Shown in pieces: positions 45,410-53,603 of a stretch of 53,603 bases of DNA. The notes beneath the pieces were generated by a model that was not told the origin of the DNA, searched no databases, and saw only the letters and a program-made list of their open reading frames with translations. The DNA lies in assembly GCA_023664725.1 (NCBI GenBank), contig JAMPFA010000008.1, positions 1 through 53,603 on the forward strand, given 5' to 3'. Both the position numbers and the translations under genes were made by a program. Every line of letters begins with the position of its first letter. Positions within the stretch are counted from its first letter, which is position 1. The stretch comes from Roseburia sp. Its GTDB lineage: Bacteria > Bacillota > Clostridia > Lachnospirales > Lachnospiraceae.

Positions 45410-46345
45410 ATGCCGGGAAAGAAACGACAGGAACTGGAATTTCGTTACTACGAAATCCCCCACGGCGAACTGGTCCTGGCCCTTTTGGGGAAGAGCTGGA
45501 TCCGGGAATACGGTCATGACACTCCAAAAATGCATTTCCATAATCTTCTGGAGATCGGATACTGCATAGACGGGGAGGGGGAGGTAGTGGTAGATGAGGA
45601 TACCATTCCCTATGAAACGGGAATGCTTACCATTATTCCCATCAATTGCCCACATACCACCAACAGCCGTTTTCACACAAAAAGTTACTGGGAATATCTG
45701 TATGTGGATCCGGAGAGCATACTAAAAGATCTCTATCCCCAGAATCAGCTGTTTGTGGACAGGATTTTAGAATTGATAAACAAAAAAGCCAGAGTGTACC
45801 AGCCCGGGGAAAATTTGCAGCTTGTGACACTGGTGCGGCTGATTATGGATGAGTGCCGGGTGAAAAAAAGTTTTTCAAAAGACAATATCCGGGGAATGCT
45901 GCTCTCCACTTTGGTTTCGGCCGCAAGAGATGAGTCCGGGGAGAGCCAGCCTGTGGAAAAAGTACAAGGGGGGGGTATATATCAGATTTCCAGTGCCTTA
46001 GAACTGATCAGCAGACAGTATATGGAGCATATCAGCCTGAAAGAACTGGCAGATGCCTGCAGCTTCAGTGAGACTCACTTTCGCAGGCTTTTTGTGGAGT
46101 ATATGAACATGACCCCTATGGAGTATCTGAATCTTGTCCGGATACGCCAGGCTTGTGATCTGATGAAAACAAGCCGCTACTCCATGGAGGAGGTGGCGGT
46201 GCGGGTGGGGTATGTCTCTGTCTCCACCTTTAACCGGAATTTCCGCAAAATCGTTGGAACCTCCCCATACCAGTATAAGAAGAACAGCGATACCTATCAG
46301 GGAAAATTACTGAATGCAAGAGTGTCTGCCAAGAGGGGGTGGTAG
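45410..46345 (+). CDS. AraC-family transcriptional regulator
   Basis: A 311-residue regulator. Seen: an N-terminal cupin-type sugar-sensing region (MHFHNLLEIGYCIDGEG, YETGMLTIIPINCPHTT) and a C-terminal double helix-turn-helix (about 215-300) with SLKELADACSFSETHFRRLF and EEVAVRVGYVSVSTFNRNFRK. AraC members of this kind activate adjacent sugar uptake and hydrolase genes in the presence of ligand. The start at 45410 follows AAAGGAGA; in-frame codons upstream run through the preceding terminator. It lies ahead of the second transporter and the beta-galactosidase, its likely targets. Confidence 0.92.
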   Translation: MPGKKRQELEFRYYEIPHGELVLALLGKSWIREYGHDTPKMHFHNLLEIGYCIDGEGEVVVDEDTIPYETGMLTIIPINCPHTTNSRFHTKSYWEYLYVDPESILKDLYPQNQLFVDRILELINKKARVYQPGENLQLVTLVRLIMDECRVKKSFSKDNIRGMLLSTLVSAARDESGESQPVEKVQGGGIYQISSALELISRQYMEHISLKELADACSFSETHFRRLFVEYMNMTPMEYLNLVRIRQACDLMKTSRYSMEEVAVRVGYVSVSTFNRNFRKIVGTSPYQYKKNSDTYQGKLLNARVSAKRGW

Positions 46346-46405
46346 ATTCGTGGAAACGGACAGTATTTTTGGATAAAATTGTAACATTACACAATGAGAT
46401 TATTG

Positions 46406-46453
46406 AAAAAGAGCAGATTCGTCCACCAAAATGGACAGATTTGCTCTTTTTTT
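46406..46453 (+). terminator. Terminator after the AraC gene
   Basis: AAAAAGAGCA (46406-46415) with TGCTCTTTTT (46442-46451) and an inner GTCCA/TGGAC stem, then more T. Strong and well separated from the next promoter. Confidence 0.88.
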
Positions 46454-46489
46454 GATTGATAATAAAGACAAATTGAGAGAAAGAATAGG

Positions 46490-46565
46490 TATAATGCACA
46501 TATAAACAAAAAGGAACAAGAAAAATGTGTACAAAACACACAACAACATTTGGCCAAATGTGTAC
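46490..46565 (+). promoter_or_regulatory. Control region of the second transporter operon
   Basis: A perfect TATAAT (46490-46495) without a good -35, as in activator-dependent promoters. Just downstream, AAATGTGTAC occurs twice (46523-46532, 46556-46565), 33 bases apart, and a perfect 16-base palindrome ACATTTGGCCAAATGT (46546-46561) overlaps the second copy. Direct repeats about three helical turns apart would suit an AraC-type dimer, but they lie in the transcribed leader, so an RNA or repressor role is also open. Confidence 0.5.
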
Positions 46566-46605
46566 CTTGATGTTTTAACAAATTTTTTTGGGAGGACAAA
46601 AAAAG

Positions 46606-47994
46606 ATGAAGAAGAAATTATTATCCCTTTTGATGGTAGGAGCAATGACAGCGACAGTGTTTGCAGGATGCGGCGGTTCCGACAGCAGTTCAGACACAGG
46701 CGCAGCAAATGACACAGCCAGCGACAATGCGGCAGACAAAGCAGATGATGCAGCAGCAGATGACAAGGCGGATGACGCAGCAGGCGACAGCGCAGCGGAA
46801 GGTGGAAAGACCTTAACTGTATGGTGCTGGGATCCGGCATTTAATATTTTTGCAATGAACGAAGCTGCAAAGGTTTACCAGAAAGACCATCCGGATGTAA
46901 CCGTAGACGTAATCGAGACTCCTTGGGAAGATGTTCAGACAAAGCTCACAACGGCAGCTACCTCTGGAGCATTGGATACCCTTCCTGATATTTTACTGAT
47001 GCAGGACAACGCATTCCAGAAGAATGTAATCACATTCCCGGATGCATTTACAGATCTTACCAACAGCGGAGTTGATTTCTCCAATTTCGCAGCAGGTAAA
47101 ACAGCTTACTCTGTAATCGACGGAAAGAACTACGGTGTTCCTTTTGATAACGGTGCAGTTATCGCATGTTACCGTACAGATATCTTAGAGCAGGCAGGAC
47201 TTACCCTGGATGACTTCACAGATATCACATTTGACCAGTATATCGAAAATGGAAAGAAAGTTTTAGATGCTACAGGCAAACCATTGATCTCCATGCAGGC
47301 TGGTGAGTGTGACCTGATCATGATGATGATGCAGTCCGCAGGCGCTTCCCTCTTCAATGAAGACGGAACAGCAAATATCTCTGGAAACGATACATTAAAG
47401 ATCGTTATGGAGACATACAAAGAGTTAAAAGAGAGCGGCGTGCTCATTGAAGTAAACTCCTGGGATGAGTATATCTCTTCCATGACAAGCGAGACAGTTG
47501 CAGGAACCATCAACGGATGCTGGATTATGGCTTCCATTCAGACAGCAGCAGACCAGTCCGGCAAATGGGGCATCACCAACATGCCTAGCCTTGTTGGTGC
47601 ATCAGGAGCTACAAACTACAGCAACAACGGTGGTTCTTCCTGGGCAGTTACATCCAACTGTCAGGATACAGAGCTGGCATTTGATTTCCTTGCAAGCACA
47701 TTTGCAGGAAGCACAGAGCTGTATGACAATATTATCAGCAGTGGAGCTCTTGCCACCTACGCTCCGGCAGGCGGAACAGATGCATACGCAGCACCAAACG
47801 ATTTCTTCGGCGGTGACGCAGTATCTTCCAAGATTGTAGAATTTTCTACAAAGGTTCCTTCTAATATCACAGGCGTGTACTATTACGAAGGCCGTGACGC
47901 TGTGGCTACAGCAGTTACAAACGTGATCAATGGCGGCGATATCGATGCAGAGTTAGAGACAGCAGCAGCTACCATTAACAGCCAGATGCAGTAA
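46606..47994 (+). CDS. Extracellular sugar-binding lipoprotein (second CUT1 system)
   Basis: A 462-residue solute-binding lipoprotein. Seen: signal peptide with lipobox VFAGCGGS, an Ala/Asp-rich linker (about 25-68), then LTVWCWDPAFNIFAMNEAAK, PDILLMQDNAFQKN and NNGGSSWAVTSN. It serves the two permeases that follow; with a GH2 beta-galactosidase at the operon end, a beta-galactoside such as lactose or a galacto-oligosaccharide is the likely ligand (inference). The start is the ATG at 46606 with GGGAGGA upstream; a TTG 18 bases earlier overlaps that site. Confidence 0.92.
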   Translation: MKKKLLSLLMVGAMTATVFAGCGGSDSSSDTGAANDTASDNAADKADDAAADDKADDAAGDSAAEGGKTLTVWCWDPAFNIFAMNEAAKVYQKDHPDVTVDVIETPWEDVQTKLTTAATSGALDTLPDILLMQDNAFQKNVITFPDAFTDLTNSGVDFSNFAAGKTAYSVIDGKNYGVPFDNGAVIACYRTDILEQAGLTLDDFTDITFDQYIENGKKVLDATGKPLISMQAGECDLIMMMMQSAGASLFNEDGTANISGNDTLKIVMETYKELKESGVLIEVNSWDEYISSMTSETVAGTINGCWIMASIQTAADQSGKWGITNMPSLVGASGATNYSNNGGSSWAVTSNCQDTELAFDFLASTFAGSTELYDNIISSGALATYAPAGGTDAYAAPNDFFGGDAVSSKIVEFSTKVPSNITGVYYYEGRDAVATAVTNVINGGDIDAELETAAATINSQMQ

Positions 47995-48024
47995 GGATTA
48001 TCCAAATTTATCCATAAGAGTCTG

Positions 48025-48059
48025 AAAAGGGAACGGTTCTAACCGGCCGTTCCCTTTTT
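48025..48059 (+). terminator. Terminator after the second binding-protein gene
   Basis: AAAAGGGAACGG (48025-48036) with CCGTTCCCTTTT (48047-48058), 10-base loop that can itself pair, T-run. Partial readthrough to the permeases is expected as in the first operon. Confidence 0.88.
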
Positions 48060-48060
48060 G

Positions 48061-48152
48061 ATACCTTATTATTGGCCGAATGGCCATAATGGGGTGCTCG
48101 GAGAGTATACCTTATTATTGGCCGAATGGCCATAATGGGGTGCTCGGAGAGT
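48061..48152 (+). repeat. Perfect 46-bp tandem duplication before the second permease pair
   Basis: Bases 48061-48106 are repeated exactly at 48107-48152, and a further ATACC follows. Each unit contains an imperfect palindrome, ATTAT(T)GGCC then GGCCATAAT, separated by GAAT. The units start directly after the terminator T-run and end 46 bases before the permease start. Confidence 0.92.
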
Positions 48153-48198
48153 ATACCCTGAGAAGGTATTTTTAGTATGAGAGAAGGAGGGAGTTATT

Positions 48199-49098
48199 TT
48201 GAGTAAACCATCCAGTAAAATGTCGTTAGACAAAAAACACAATCTTACCGGCTGGATTTTCCTGACACCGGCGGCACTGCTGATTTTTCTCATGAGTTTT
48301 GTGCCCATGATCCAGGCATTTCTGCTTTCCTTTAAAACAGGAAAGGGAAATAACCTGTCCACAGCAGCACCCATATTTGCAAATTACACGCGAATGTTTG
48401 AGGATACTGTTTTTACACAGTCCATTAAGAATACATTCTTTTATTTGATCATCCAGGTACCTGTGATGCTGGTGCTGGCATTGATTCTGGCCTCTATTTT
48501 GAACAACCGCCAGCTGCGGTTTAAAGGGCTGTTTCGTACCATGATCTTCCTGCCCTGTGCAACATCACTGGTTGCATATGCCATTATTTTCCGTACATTG
48601 TTTGCCAACGACGGTCTGGTAAACCTTGTTCTGATGAATCTTGGCATACTCAATTCACCTTATTCTTTCCTGACCCATGCCACCAGTGCAAAGATTATTA
48701 TCATCATCGGTCTGCTCTGGAGATGGACCGGATACAATATGGTATTTTACTTATCTGGCTTGCAGAATATCGAGTATTCTGTGTATGAGGCAGCAAAGAT
48801 TGACGGAGCAAGCCCCATACAGACATTTTTCAGGATTACTGTGCCCCTGTTGAAACCCACGATTCTTCTGACAGCCATCATGTCCACCAACGGTACATTA
48901 CAGTTGTTTGATGAGTCCGTAAACCTGACAGACGGCGGGCCTGCCAATGCGTCCATTACCATGTCACATTACATTTACAATATGTCCTTTAAGTATGTGC
49001 CTACCTTTGGATATGCAGCGGCAATGTCATTCCTGATTTTGATTCTGGTTGCAATTCTGGCATTTATTCAGATGAAAGTAGGTGATAAACGTGACTAA
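48199..49098 (+). CDS. Sugar ABC transporter permease, MalF-type (second system)
   Basis: A 299-residue permease with six hydrophobic segments. Seen: GWIFLTPAALLIFLMSFVPM at the start, and the EAA loop YEAAKIDGASPIQTFFRITV. The start is TTG at 48199 with AAGGAGGGAG 6 bases upstream. It overlaps the next permease by 8 bases. No ATPase gene is in the operon. Confidence 0.92.
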   Translation: MSKPSSKMSLDKKHNLTGWIFLTPAALLIFLMSFVPMIQAFLLSFKTGKGNNLSTAAPIFANYTRMFEDTVFTQSIKNTFFYLIIQVPVMLVLALILASILNNRQLRFKGLFRTMIFLPCATSLVAYAIIFRTLFANDGLVNLVLMNLGILNSPYSFLTHATSAKIIIIIGLLWRWTGYNMVFYLSGLQNIEYSVYEAAKIDGASPIQTFFRITVPLLKPTILLTAIMSTNGTLQLFDESVNLTDGGPANASITMSHYIYNMSFKYVPTFGYAAAMSFLILILVAILAFIQMKVGDKRD

Positions 49099-49897
49099 AG
49101 GTAAAAAAGTTTTAATGTATGGTTTTTTGACACTGATGTCCATTATATCTGTTTTCCCGCTGTTGTGGATGGTGATTGCCGCTACCAATAAGAGTGTGGA
49201 TGTTACCAGAGGGCGTTTGATCCCGGGAGCATATCTCATTGAGAATTTTAAAAACCTTTTGGCTAACCAGGACGTGGGAAGCGCAATGGTAAATTCTTTT
49301 AAGTACTCGATCATACTTACATTTATCTCACTGATCATCTGTTCCTTGGCAGGTTACGGGTTTGAGATTTTCCATGACAAGGCAAAGGATGCAGTGATGA
49401 GCGTGATCCTTCTGGCGATGATGGTTCCCTTTGTGGCTACCATGATCCCGCTGTTTCGGATGTTTTCCTCAGCACATCTTTTGAATTCCACATTGGGATT
49501 TTTGCTTCCCAGCGTGTCCACGCCGTTTTTGATTATGATGTTTCGTCAGAGTGCAAGATCCTTCCCTCACGATATTATCGAGGCGGCAAGGATTGACGGG
49601 TTATCGGAGATCCGCATCTTCTTCCAGATGTTTATTCCTACCATGCGTTCTACCTATGCGGCAGCAATGACGATTACATTCATGAATGCCTGGAACAACT
49701 ATCTGTGGCCCAAGGTTATCATGACAGATGCTAAGAGCCAGACCATGCCTATGGTAGTGGCAAACCTGACTCAGGGCTATGTGACAGATTACGGTATGCT
49801 GATGCTTGCGGTTTTGATCTGTACGCTGCCAACCGCAATCGTATTCTTCTGTTTACAGAAATCATTTGCAGAAGGTATCACAGGTGCAGTAAAATAA
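49091..49897 (+). CDS. Sugar ABC transporter permease, MalG-type (second system)
   Basis: A 268-residue permease with six hydrophobic segments. Seen: FPLLWMVIAATNKSVD, VPFVATMIPLFRMF, the EAA loop IEAARIDGLSEIRIFFQMFI and the end KSFAEGITGAVK. It partners the 48199 permease. Two GTG starts fit, 49082 and 49091; the latter has AGGTGAT 4 bases upstream and is preferred. Both overlap the previous stop, implying coupled translation. Confidence 0.92.
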   Translation: MTKGKKVLMYGFLTLMSIISVFPLLWMVIAATNKSVDVTRGRLIPGAYLIENFKNLLANQDVGSAMVNSFKYSIILTFISLIICSLAGYGFEIFHDKAKDAVMSVILLAMMVPFVATMIPLFRMFSSAHLLNSTLGFLLPSVSTPFLIMMFRQSARSFPHDIIEAARIDGLSEIRIFFQMFIPTMRSTYAAAMTITFMNAWNNYLWPKVIMTDAKSQTMPMVVANLTQGYVTDYGMLMLAVLICTLPTAIVFFCLQKSFAEGITGAVK

Positions 49898-49936
49898 AAT
49901 CAGTAAAAATATCATAAGAAATACGAGGATAGAATT

Positions 49937-52900
49937 ATGGCTAGGTTCGATTATTCTAAGGTAAAAGACCCATTATATTTTAAAGATAATGTTCTTCCGG
50001 CACATTCTGCCCACGTAGCTTATGGAAGTAAAGGAGAGCTGTTCCGCGGGAGCAGCTCTCTTGTGGCATGTCTTGACGGTGTGTGGAAGTTCCACTACGC
50101 CAAGAATTACCAGGCCGCAATTCCAGGCTTCGAGGCAGAGGCGTATGACTGCAGCACATGGGATGATATCCGTGTGCCCGCCCATATCCAGATGGAGGGG
50201 TATGATATCCCCCAGTATGCCAACACGCAGTTCCCATGGGACGGAAGGGAAGAGTTAAAACCCGGGGAGATTCCAGAGCGGTTTAACCCGGTGGCAAGCT
50301 ATGTGAAGTATTTTGAAGTGCCAGAGCATATGAAAGGAAAGGAGATACGGATTTCTTTTCAGGGCGTGGAGAGTGGTATGGCTCTGTGGCTCAACGGAAC
50401 TTTTGTGGGCTACAGCGAGGACAGTTTTACCCCCTCTGATTTTGAGTTGACGCCTTATTTAAAGGACGGCGTGAACAAGCTGGCAGTTCAGGTGTTTAAG
50501 TGGACAGCCGGGAGCTGGTGCGAGGATCAGGATTTCTTCCGGTTTTCCGGCATTTACCGCAGCGTATTTTTATATGCTGTGCCTGCTCTCCATGTGGAGG
50601 ATATGAAGATTCAGACATTGTTTGGAGATACCCTGGCAAAGGCGGATTTTGTGGCAGAGTTTAAGATGAAGGGCAAGGGCAGCCTGAAAGTTTCTTTGAA
50701 AGAAAAAGATACGGTGTTATTTGAAAAGACCTTATCAGCGGCAGACGTGGTGAAGGTGGAGGAAACGATTAAAAATCCTAAGCTTTGGAGTGCAGAAGAT
50801 CCCTATCTTTATGATCTTGAGGTTGAAGTACTGGATAAAGACGGGGAGCTTTTGGAGTATATTGTCCAGAAAGTGGGATTCCGGAAGTTTGAGATGAAGG
50901 ATAACCGTATGCTCCTAAATGGAAAGCGCATTGTCTTTAAGGGGGCAAACCGCCACGAGTTCAGTTCTGTCTCCGGCAGACATGTGACGTATGAGGAGCT
51001 GGAAAAAGATATTGTGACCATGAAGCAGAACAATATCAATGCCATCCGCACCTGTCATTATCCTGACGGCGTGGAGATCTATGACCTCTGCGACAAATAT
51101 GGGCTTTACCTGATTGCAGAGGCAAATATGGAGACTCACGGAACCTGGGATGCCTATGTGAGAGCCGTGGCGGGAAAAGATTTTGTCCTTCCGGGAGATA
51201 AAGAAGAGTGGAAGCCTATGATGCTTGACAGGGTAAATTCCTGCTATCAGAGGGATAAGAACCATCCGGCAATCCTGATCTGGTCCTGCGGAAACGAGTC
51301 CTACGGCGGAAAGACGATTTTTAAGATGTCGGAGCTGTTCCGGCAGCTTGACCCGGAAAGGCTGGTGCACTACGAGGGTGTATTCCACGACAGAAGCTAC
51401 AATGACAGTTCGGATATGGAGAGCCAGATGTATCCTTCTGTGGAGAGGATAAAAGAATACTTAGAGAGTCAGGACAAGCCCTTTGTCTGTTGTGAGTACT
51501 CTCACGCCATGGGAAATTCCTGTGGGGCACTGCACAAATATACGGATCTGGCAGATGAGGAAAATTCTGCTTACCAAGGTGGATTTATCTGGGATTATAT
51601 TGACCAGTCTATTTTTAAAAAGGACCGTTACGGCCAGTGGTTTTTAGCTTACGGCGGAGATTTCGGAGAGCGTCCCACAGACTATAATTTCAGCGGCAAC
51701 GGAATCGCCTACGGCGGTGAGAGGAATCCGTCTCCTAAGATGCAGGAGGTAAAATTTGATTACCAGAATATTGCTGTGACTGTGGGTGAGAAGGAATTTG
51801 AAGTCTGGAATAAAAATCTTTTTGTCAATACGGACACTTTCCTGTGTGCTGCGGAGCTTATGTGGGATGGTATTGTGATAGAGAGAAAGAATCTGGAAGT
51901 TTCTGTGGAGCCGGAGAGCCGGGGAAGTTTTCCGGTGCCCTTTGATATTCCGGATGATCCGGGAGAGTATGTAGTTACCATATCTTTCTGTTTAAAAGAG
52001 GACACATGCTGGGCAAAGGCAGGCCACGAGGTGGCTTTTGGACAGAGTGTGGTAAAGAAGATAGAAGAGGCAGTAAAGCCGGAAAAACCATATACCATTA
52101 TCTGGGGCAAAAACAATATCGGTGTTCGGGGAGAAAACTTTGACGTACTGTTTTCTGAACTTCACGGCGGACTGGCTTCCTACCGCTATGCAGGGAAAGA
52201 ATTGATCATGGAAATGCCAAGGCCAAATTTCTGGAGGGCTCCTGTGGACAATGATATGGGCAATAATATGCCCGGCAGGTATGCCCAGTGGAAGATTGCC
52301 AGTATGTACCTTACCCCCAAGGGCGTAGGCAAAGAACGCCAGGGTGTGGAGAGCACATGGTATGAAAACCCGGTGGTGAAGGAGGAGAAGGATTTTGTAA
52401 GTGTCACCTACACTTACCGTCTTCAGACCATACCGGAGGCTTACTGCCAGGTGGAATACAAAGTGTTTGGGGACGGAAGGATAGAGACTACGCTTTCTTA
52501 TGACCCGGTGAAAGAGCTTCACGATATGCCGGAATTTGGCATGATGTTCAAGTTTGATGCGGATTTTGACAATGTGGAGTGGTACGGCAACGGTCCGGCG
52601 GAGACTTATGAGGACCGCCAGTTGGGGGCTAAGCTTGGCATATACAAAAACCGTGTAAGGGACAATATGGCGGAGTATTTAGTTCCACAAGAGTGCGGAA
52701 ATAAGACGAAAGTGCGCTGGGGGAAAGTGACGGACAAGAAGGGGAGAGGGATTTTGTTTACCAGTGATCATATGAATTTCTCTGCGCTTCCCTATACGCC
52801 CCATGAGATTGAAAATGCAAAGCATGCTTATGAGCTGCCCCAGGCACACTATACGGTTGTGCGGGTGGCAAAACAGCAGATGGGGATTGCCGGGGACGAC

Positions 52901-52984
52901 AGCTGGGGGGCGTTGACTCATCCGGAGTATTTGATCGATGTGTCGGGGAAAGTGGAGTTTACCTTTACCTTTAAGGGAATTTAA
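49937..52984 (+). CDS. Beta-galactosidase, GH2 (LacZ-like)
   Basis: A 1015-residue cytoplasmic LacZ-type enzyme that cleaves beta-galactosides to galactose plus an acceptor. Seen: sugar-binding domain with LDGVWKFHYAKN and VPAHIQMEGYDIPQY; catalytic barrel with RTCHYPDG, acid/base E454 in WSCGNES and nucleophile E520 in CCEYSHAMGNS; and a C-terminal beta-sandwich domain with FWRAPVDNDMGNNM. All domains are present and the length is usual. No signal peptide, so the sugar must be imported by the preceding transporter. Begins 39 bases after the permease stop with a modest GAGGATAG site; ends the operon. Confidence 0.94.
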   Translation: MARFDYSKVKDPLYFKDNVLPAHSAHVAYGSKGELFRGSSSLVACLDGVWKFHYAKNYQAAIPGFEAEAYDCSTWDDIRVPAHIQMEGYDIPQYANTQFPWDGREELKPGEIPERFNPVASYVKYFEVPEHMKGKEIRISFQGVESGMALWLNGTFVGYSEDSFTPSDFELTPYLKDGVNKLAVQVFKWTAGSWCEDQDFFRFSGIYRSVFLYAVPALHVEDMKIQTLFGDTLAKADFVAEFKMKGKGSLKVSLKEKDTVLFEKTLSAADVVKVEETIKNPKLWSAEDPYLYDLEVEVLDKDGELLEYIVQKVGFRKFEMKDNRMLLNGKRIVFKGANRHEFSSVSGRHVTYEELEKDIVTMKQNNINAIRTCHYPDGVEIYDLCDKYGLYLIAEANMETHGTWDAYVRAVAGKDFVLPGDKEEWKPMMLDRVNSCYQRDKNHPAILIWSCGNESYGGKTIFKMSELFRQLDPERLVHYEGVFHDRSYNDSSDMESQMYPSVERIKEYLESQDKPFVCCEYSHAMGNSCGALHKYTDLADEENSAYQGGFIWDYIDQSIFKKDRYGQWFLAYGGDFGERPTDYNFSGNGIAYGGERNPSPKMQEVKFDYQNIAVTVGEKEFEVWNKNLFVNTDTFLCAAELMWDGIVIERKNLEVSVEPESRGSFPVPFDIPDDPGEYVVTISFCLKEDTCWAKAGHEVAFGQSVVKKIEEAVKPEKPYTIIWGKNNIGVRGENFDVLFSELHGGLASYRYAGKELIMEMPRPNFWRAPVDNDMGNNMPGRYAQWKIASMYLTPKGVGKERQGVESTWYENPVVKEEKDFVSVTYTYRLQTIPEAYCQVEYKVFGDGRIETTLSYDPVKELHDMPEFGMMFKFDADFDNVEWYGNGPAETYEDRQLGAKLGIYKNRVRDNMAEYLVPQECGNKTKVRWGKVTDKKGRGILFTSDHMNFSALPYTPHEIENAKHAYELPQAHYTVVRVAKQQMGIAGDDSWGALTHPEYLIDVSGKVEFTFTFKGI

Positions 52985-52992
52985 AAAAATTC

Positions 52993-53021
52993 TTTCCATT
53001 TCAGGAAAAATAGGTTATAAT
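52993..53021 (+). promoter_or_regulatory. Promoter for the small membrane peptide
   Basis: TTTCCA (52993-52998), 17-base spacer, perfect TATAAT (53016-53021), 45 bases before the ATG. The spacer end repeats the AATAGGTTATAAT pattern of the promoter at 15683. Confidence 0.6.
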
Positions 53022-53066
53022 ATAACGGTAAATGACGAATAACTGATTGATGAAGGAGTGAAATTC

Positions 53067-53207
53067 ATGACAGAAAGCGGATTATTGATATTTTTGATGA
53101 TTATCATCTTGTTTGTAGTTATTGTTGCAGTGGTCGCAGTTGTAGCTGCCGTGTCAGGCGCAGCAGCAGCCATTGTTCAGAAACAGGATGAGGATGAAGG
53201 AATATAA
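53067..53207 (+). CDS. 46-residue single-span membrane peptide of unknown function
   Basis: A short gene with a good GAAGGAG site 9 bases before ATG and its own promoter. The product has a charged start (MTES), one long hydrophobic segment rich in Ile, Val and Ala (residues 6-37) and an acidic tail QKQDEDEGI. I recognise no family. Its placement alone between the beta-galactosidase gene and a T-box leader suggests an independent unit. It could be a small membrane regulator or a hydrophobic toxin-like peptide; neither is supported beyond its shape. Confidence 0.6.
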   Translation: MTESGLLIFLMIIILFVVIVAVVAVVAAVSGAAAAIVQKQDEDEGI

Positions 53208-53239
53208 ATGGAAGAAATAGAATGTATCATACGGTAAAA

Positions 53240-53548
53240 GGTAATGAAGGAGAGGAGTACCGGAGTACGCTCTTTAGAGAGAACTGTCCACCGGCTGAAA
53301 GACAGTTTAGGAAACGGCTTCGGGAAGGTAGCTCCCAAACTGGAGGGCAGAACCTGTTTTTGCACACTGGCAAAAAGTGGTACAGGGCAGACAGCAAGTA
53401 AGTCCCCACGGGTGATTCCGTTATAAATCAAAGAGATGTATCTCTTATGCCACAGATTTATTGTGTTACAAAAATCAGGCGAGAGATATAATCAAGGTGG
53501 TACCGTGCAATTTGCGCCCTTGGAGTGTTATGCTTCAAGGGCGTTTTT
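53240..53548 (+). promoter_or_regulatory. T-box riboswitch, probably glycine-specific
   Basis: A T-box leader that senses uncharged tRNA. Seen: the conserved T-box AAGGTGGTACCGTG (53494-53507); terminator CGCCCTTG/CAAGGGCG (53515-53522, 53536-53543) then five T; Stem I with AGTA (53256-53259), CCGGAG/CTTCGG pairing (53260-53265, 53318-53323) and the AGAGAG-type bulge. The opposite specifier-loop strand reads GAA-GGT-A, giving GGT (53327-53329), a glycine codon, as the specifier. The regulated gene starts past the window edge. The remaining 55 bases hold nothing recognised. Confidence 0.8.
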
Positions 53549-53603
53549 GTGTGCACGTCCGCATAAGGAAGAGCGTGCACCGAATTTATATGCGTTAACA
53601 TAG

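Noticed and set aside
48061..48152. CRISPR-like array
   Set aside because: Only two directly abutting copies with no spacers.
1..53603. tRNA and rRNA genes, insertion sequences
   Set aside because: No cloverleaf, conserved rRNA stretch, transposase or IS ends were noticed in the window.

Overview
The window reads as low-to-mid GC Gram-positive Firmicutes DNA, most likely a gut Lachnospiraceae (Blautia- or Clostridium XIVa-like). The support is strong AGGAGG ribosome sites, lipobox solute-binding proteins with acidic linkers, FN3-rich wall hydrolases, CUT1 sugar ABC systems without their own ATPase, a T-box leader and a Lachnospiraceae-style polysaccharide cluster. Every gene is on the + strand except a cellobiose-phosphorylase-like gene at 38129-40573.

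Region 1 (1-4963) holds the 3' end of glmS followed by a compact cassette that I read as a retron: an OLD-family ATPase-TOPRIM protein, a 177-nt non-coding segment bounded by a perfect 9-bp inverted repeat (a1/a2), a retron-like reverse transcriptase, and a translationally coupled DUF6602-like protein with a degenerate nuclease motif. This is the strongest candidate here for an undescribed variant system. Region 2 (4979-10133) holds an orphan LytTR response regulator, a GtrA-like membrane protein, a sugar nucleotidyltransferase with a near-consensus promoter, and a secreted DUF5722/FN3 protein with a long Thr/Glu tail.

Region 3 (10259-27036) is a surface-polysaccharide cluster. It encodes a polyprenyl-phosphate sugar transferase (priming), a Wzx-type flippase, several GT2 enzymes, a DUF1972 rhamnosyltransferase-like enzyme, and large membrane proteins of the DUF6077/GT-C kind. 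One of these looks split in two, its distal half fused to a metallo-beta-lactamase domain. A phage-protein remnant (15755-16021) sits inside the cluster. It is followed by an LCP-family ligase (27224-28381), which would attach the polymer to the wall, and an HtrA-type surface protease (28493-29797).

Region 4 (29930-37948) is a tight operon of carbamate kinase and three peptidoglycan hydrolases: amidase + 8 FN3 + glucosaminidase, 4 FN3 + glucosaminidase, and a lipoprotein amidase. It ends at a bidirectional terminator. Region 5 (38129-52984) is a disaccharide-use region. A GH94 cellobiose phosphorylase and a LacI regulator are divergent, with matching operator-like sites; a first CUT1 transporter follows, then an AraC regulator, a second CUT1 transporter and a GH2 beta-galactosidase. 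Readthrough terminators lie after both binding-protein genes, and a perfect 46-bp tandem duplication precedes the second permease pair. The window ends with a 46-residue membrane peptide and a T-box leader, probably glycine-specific, whose aminoacyl-tRNA synthetase or related gene lies beyond the edge.

All calls rest on reading motifs, translations and base pairing by eye; no search or folding program was run.
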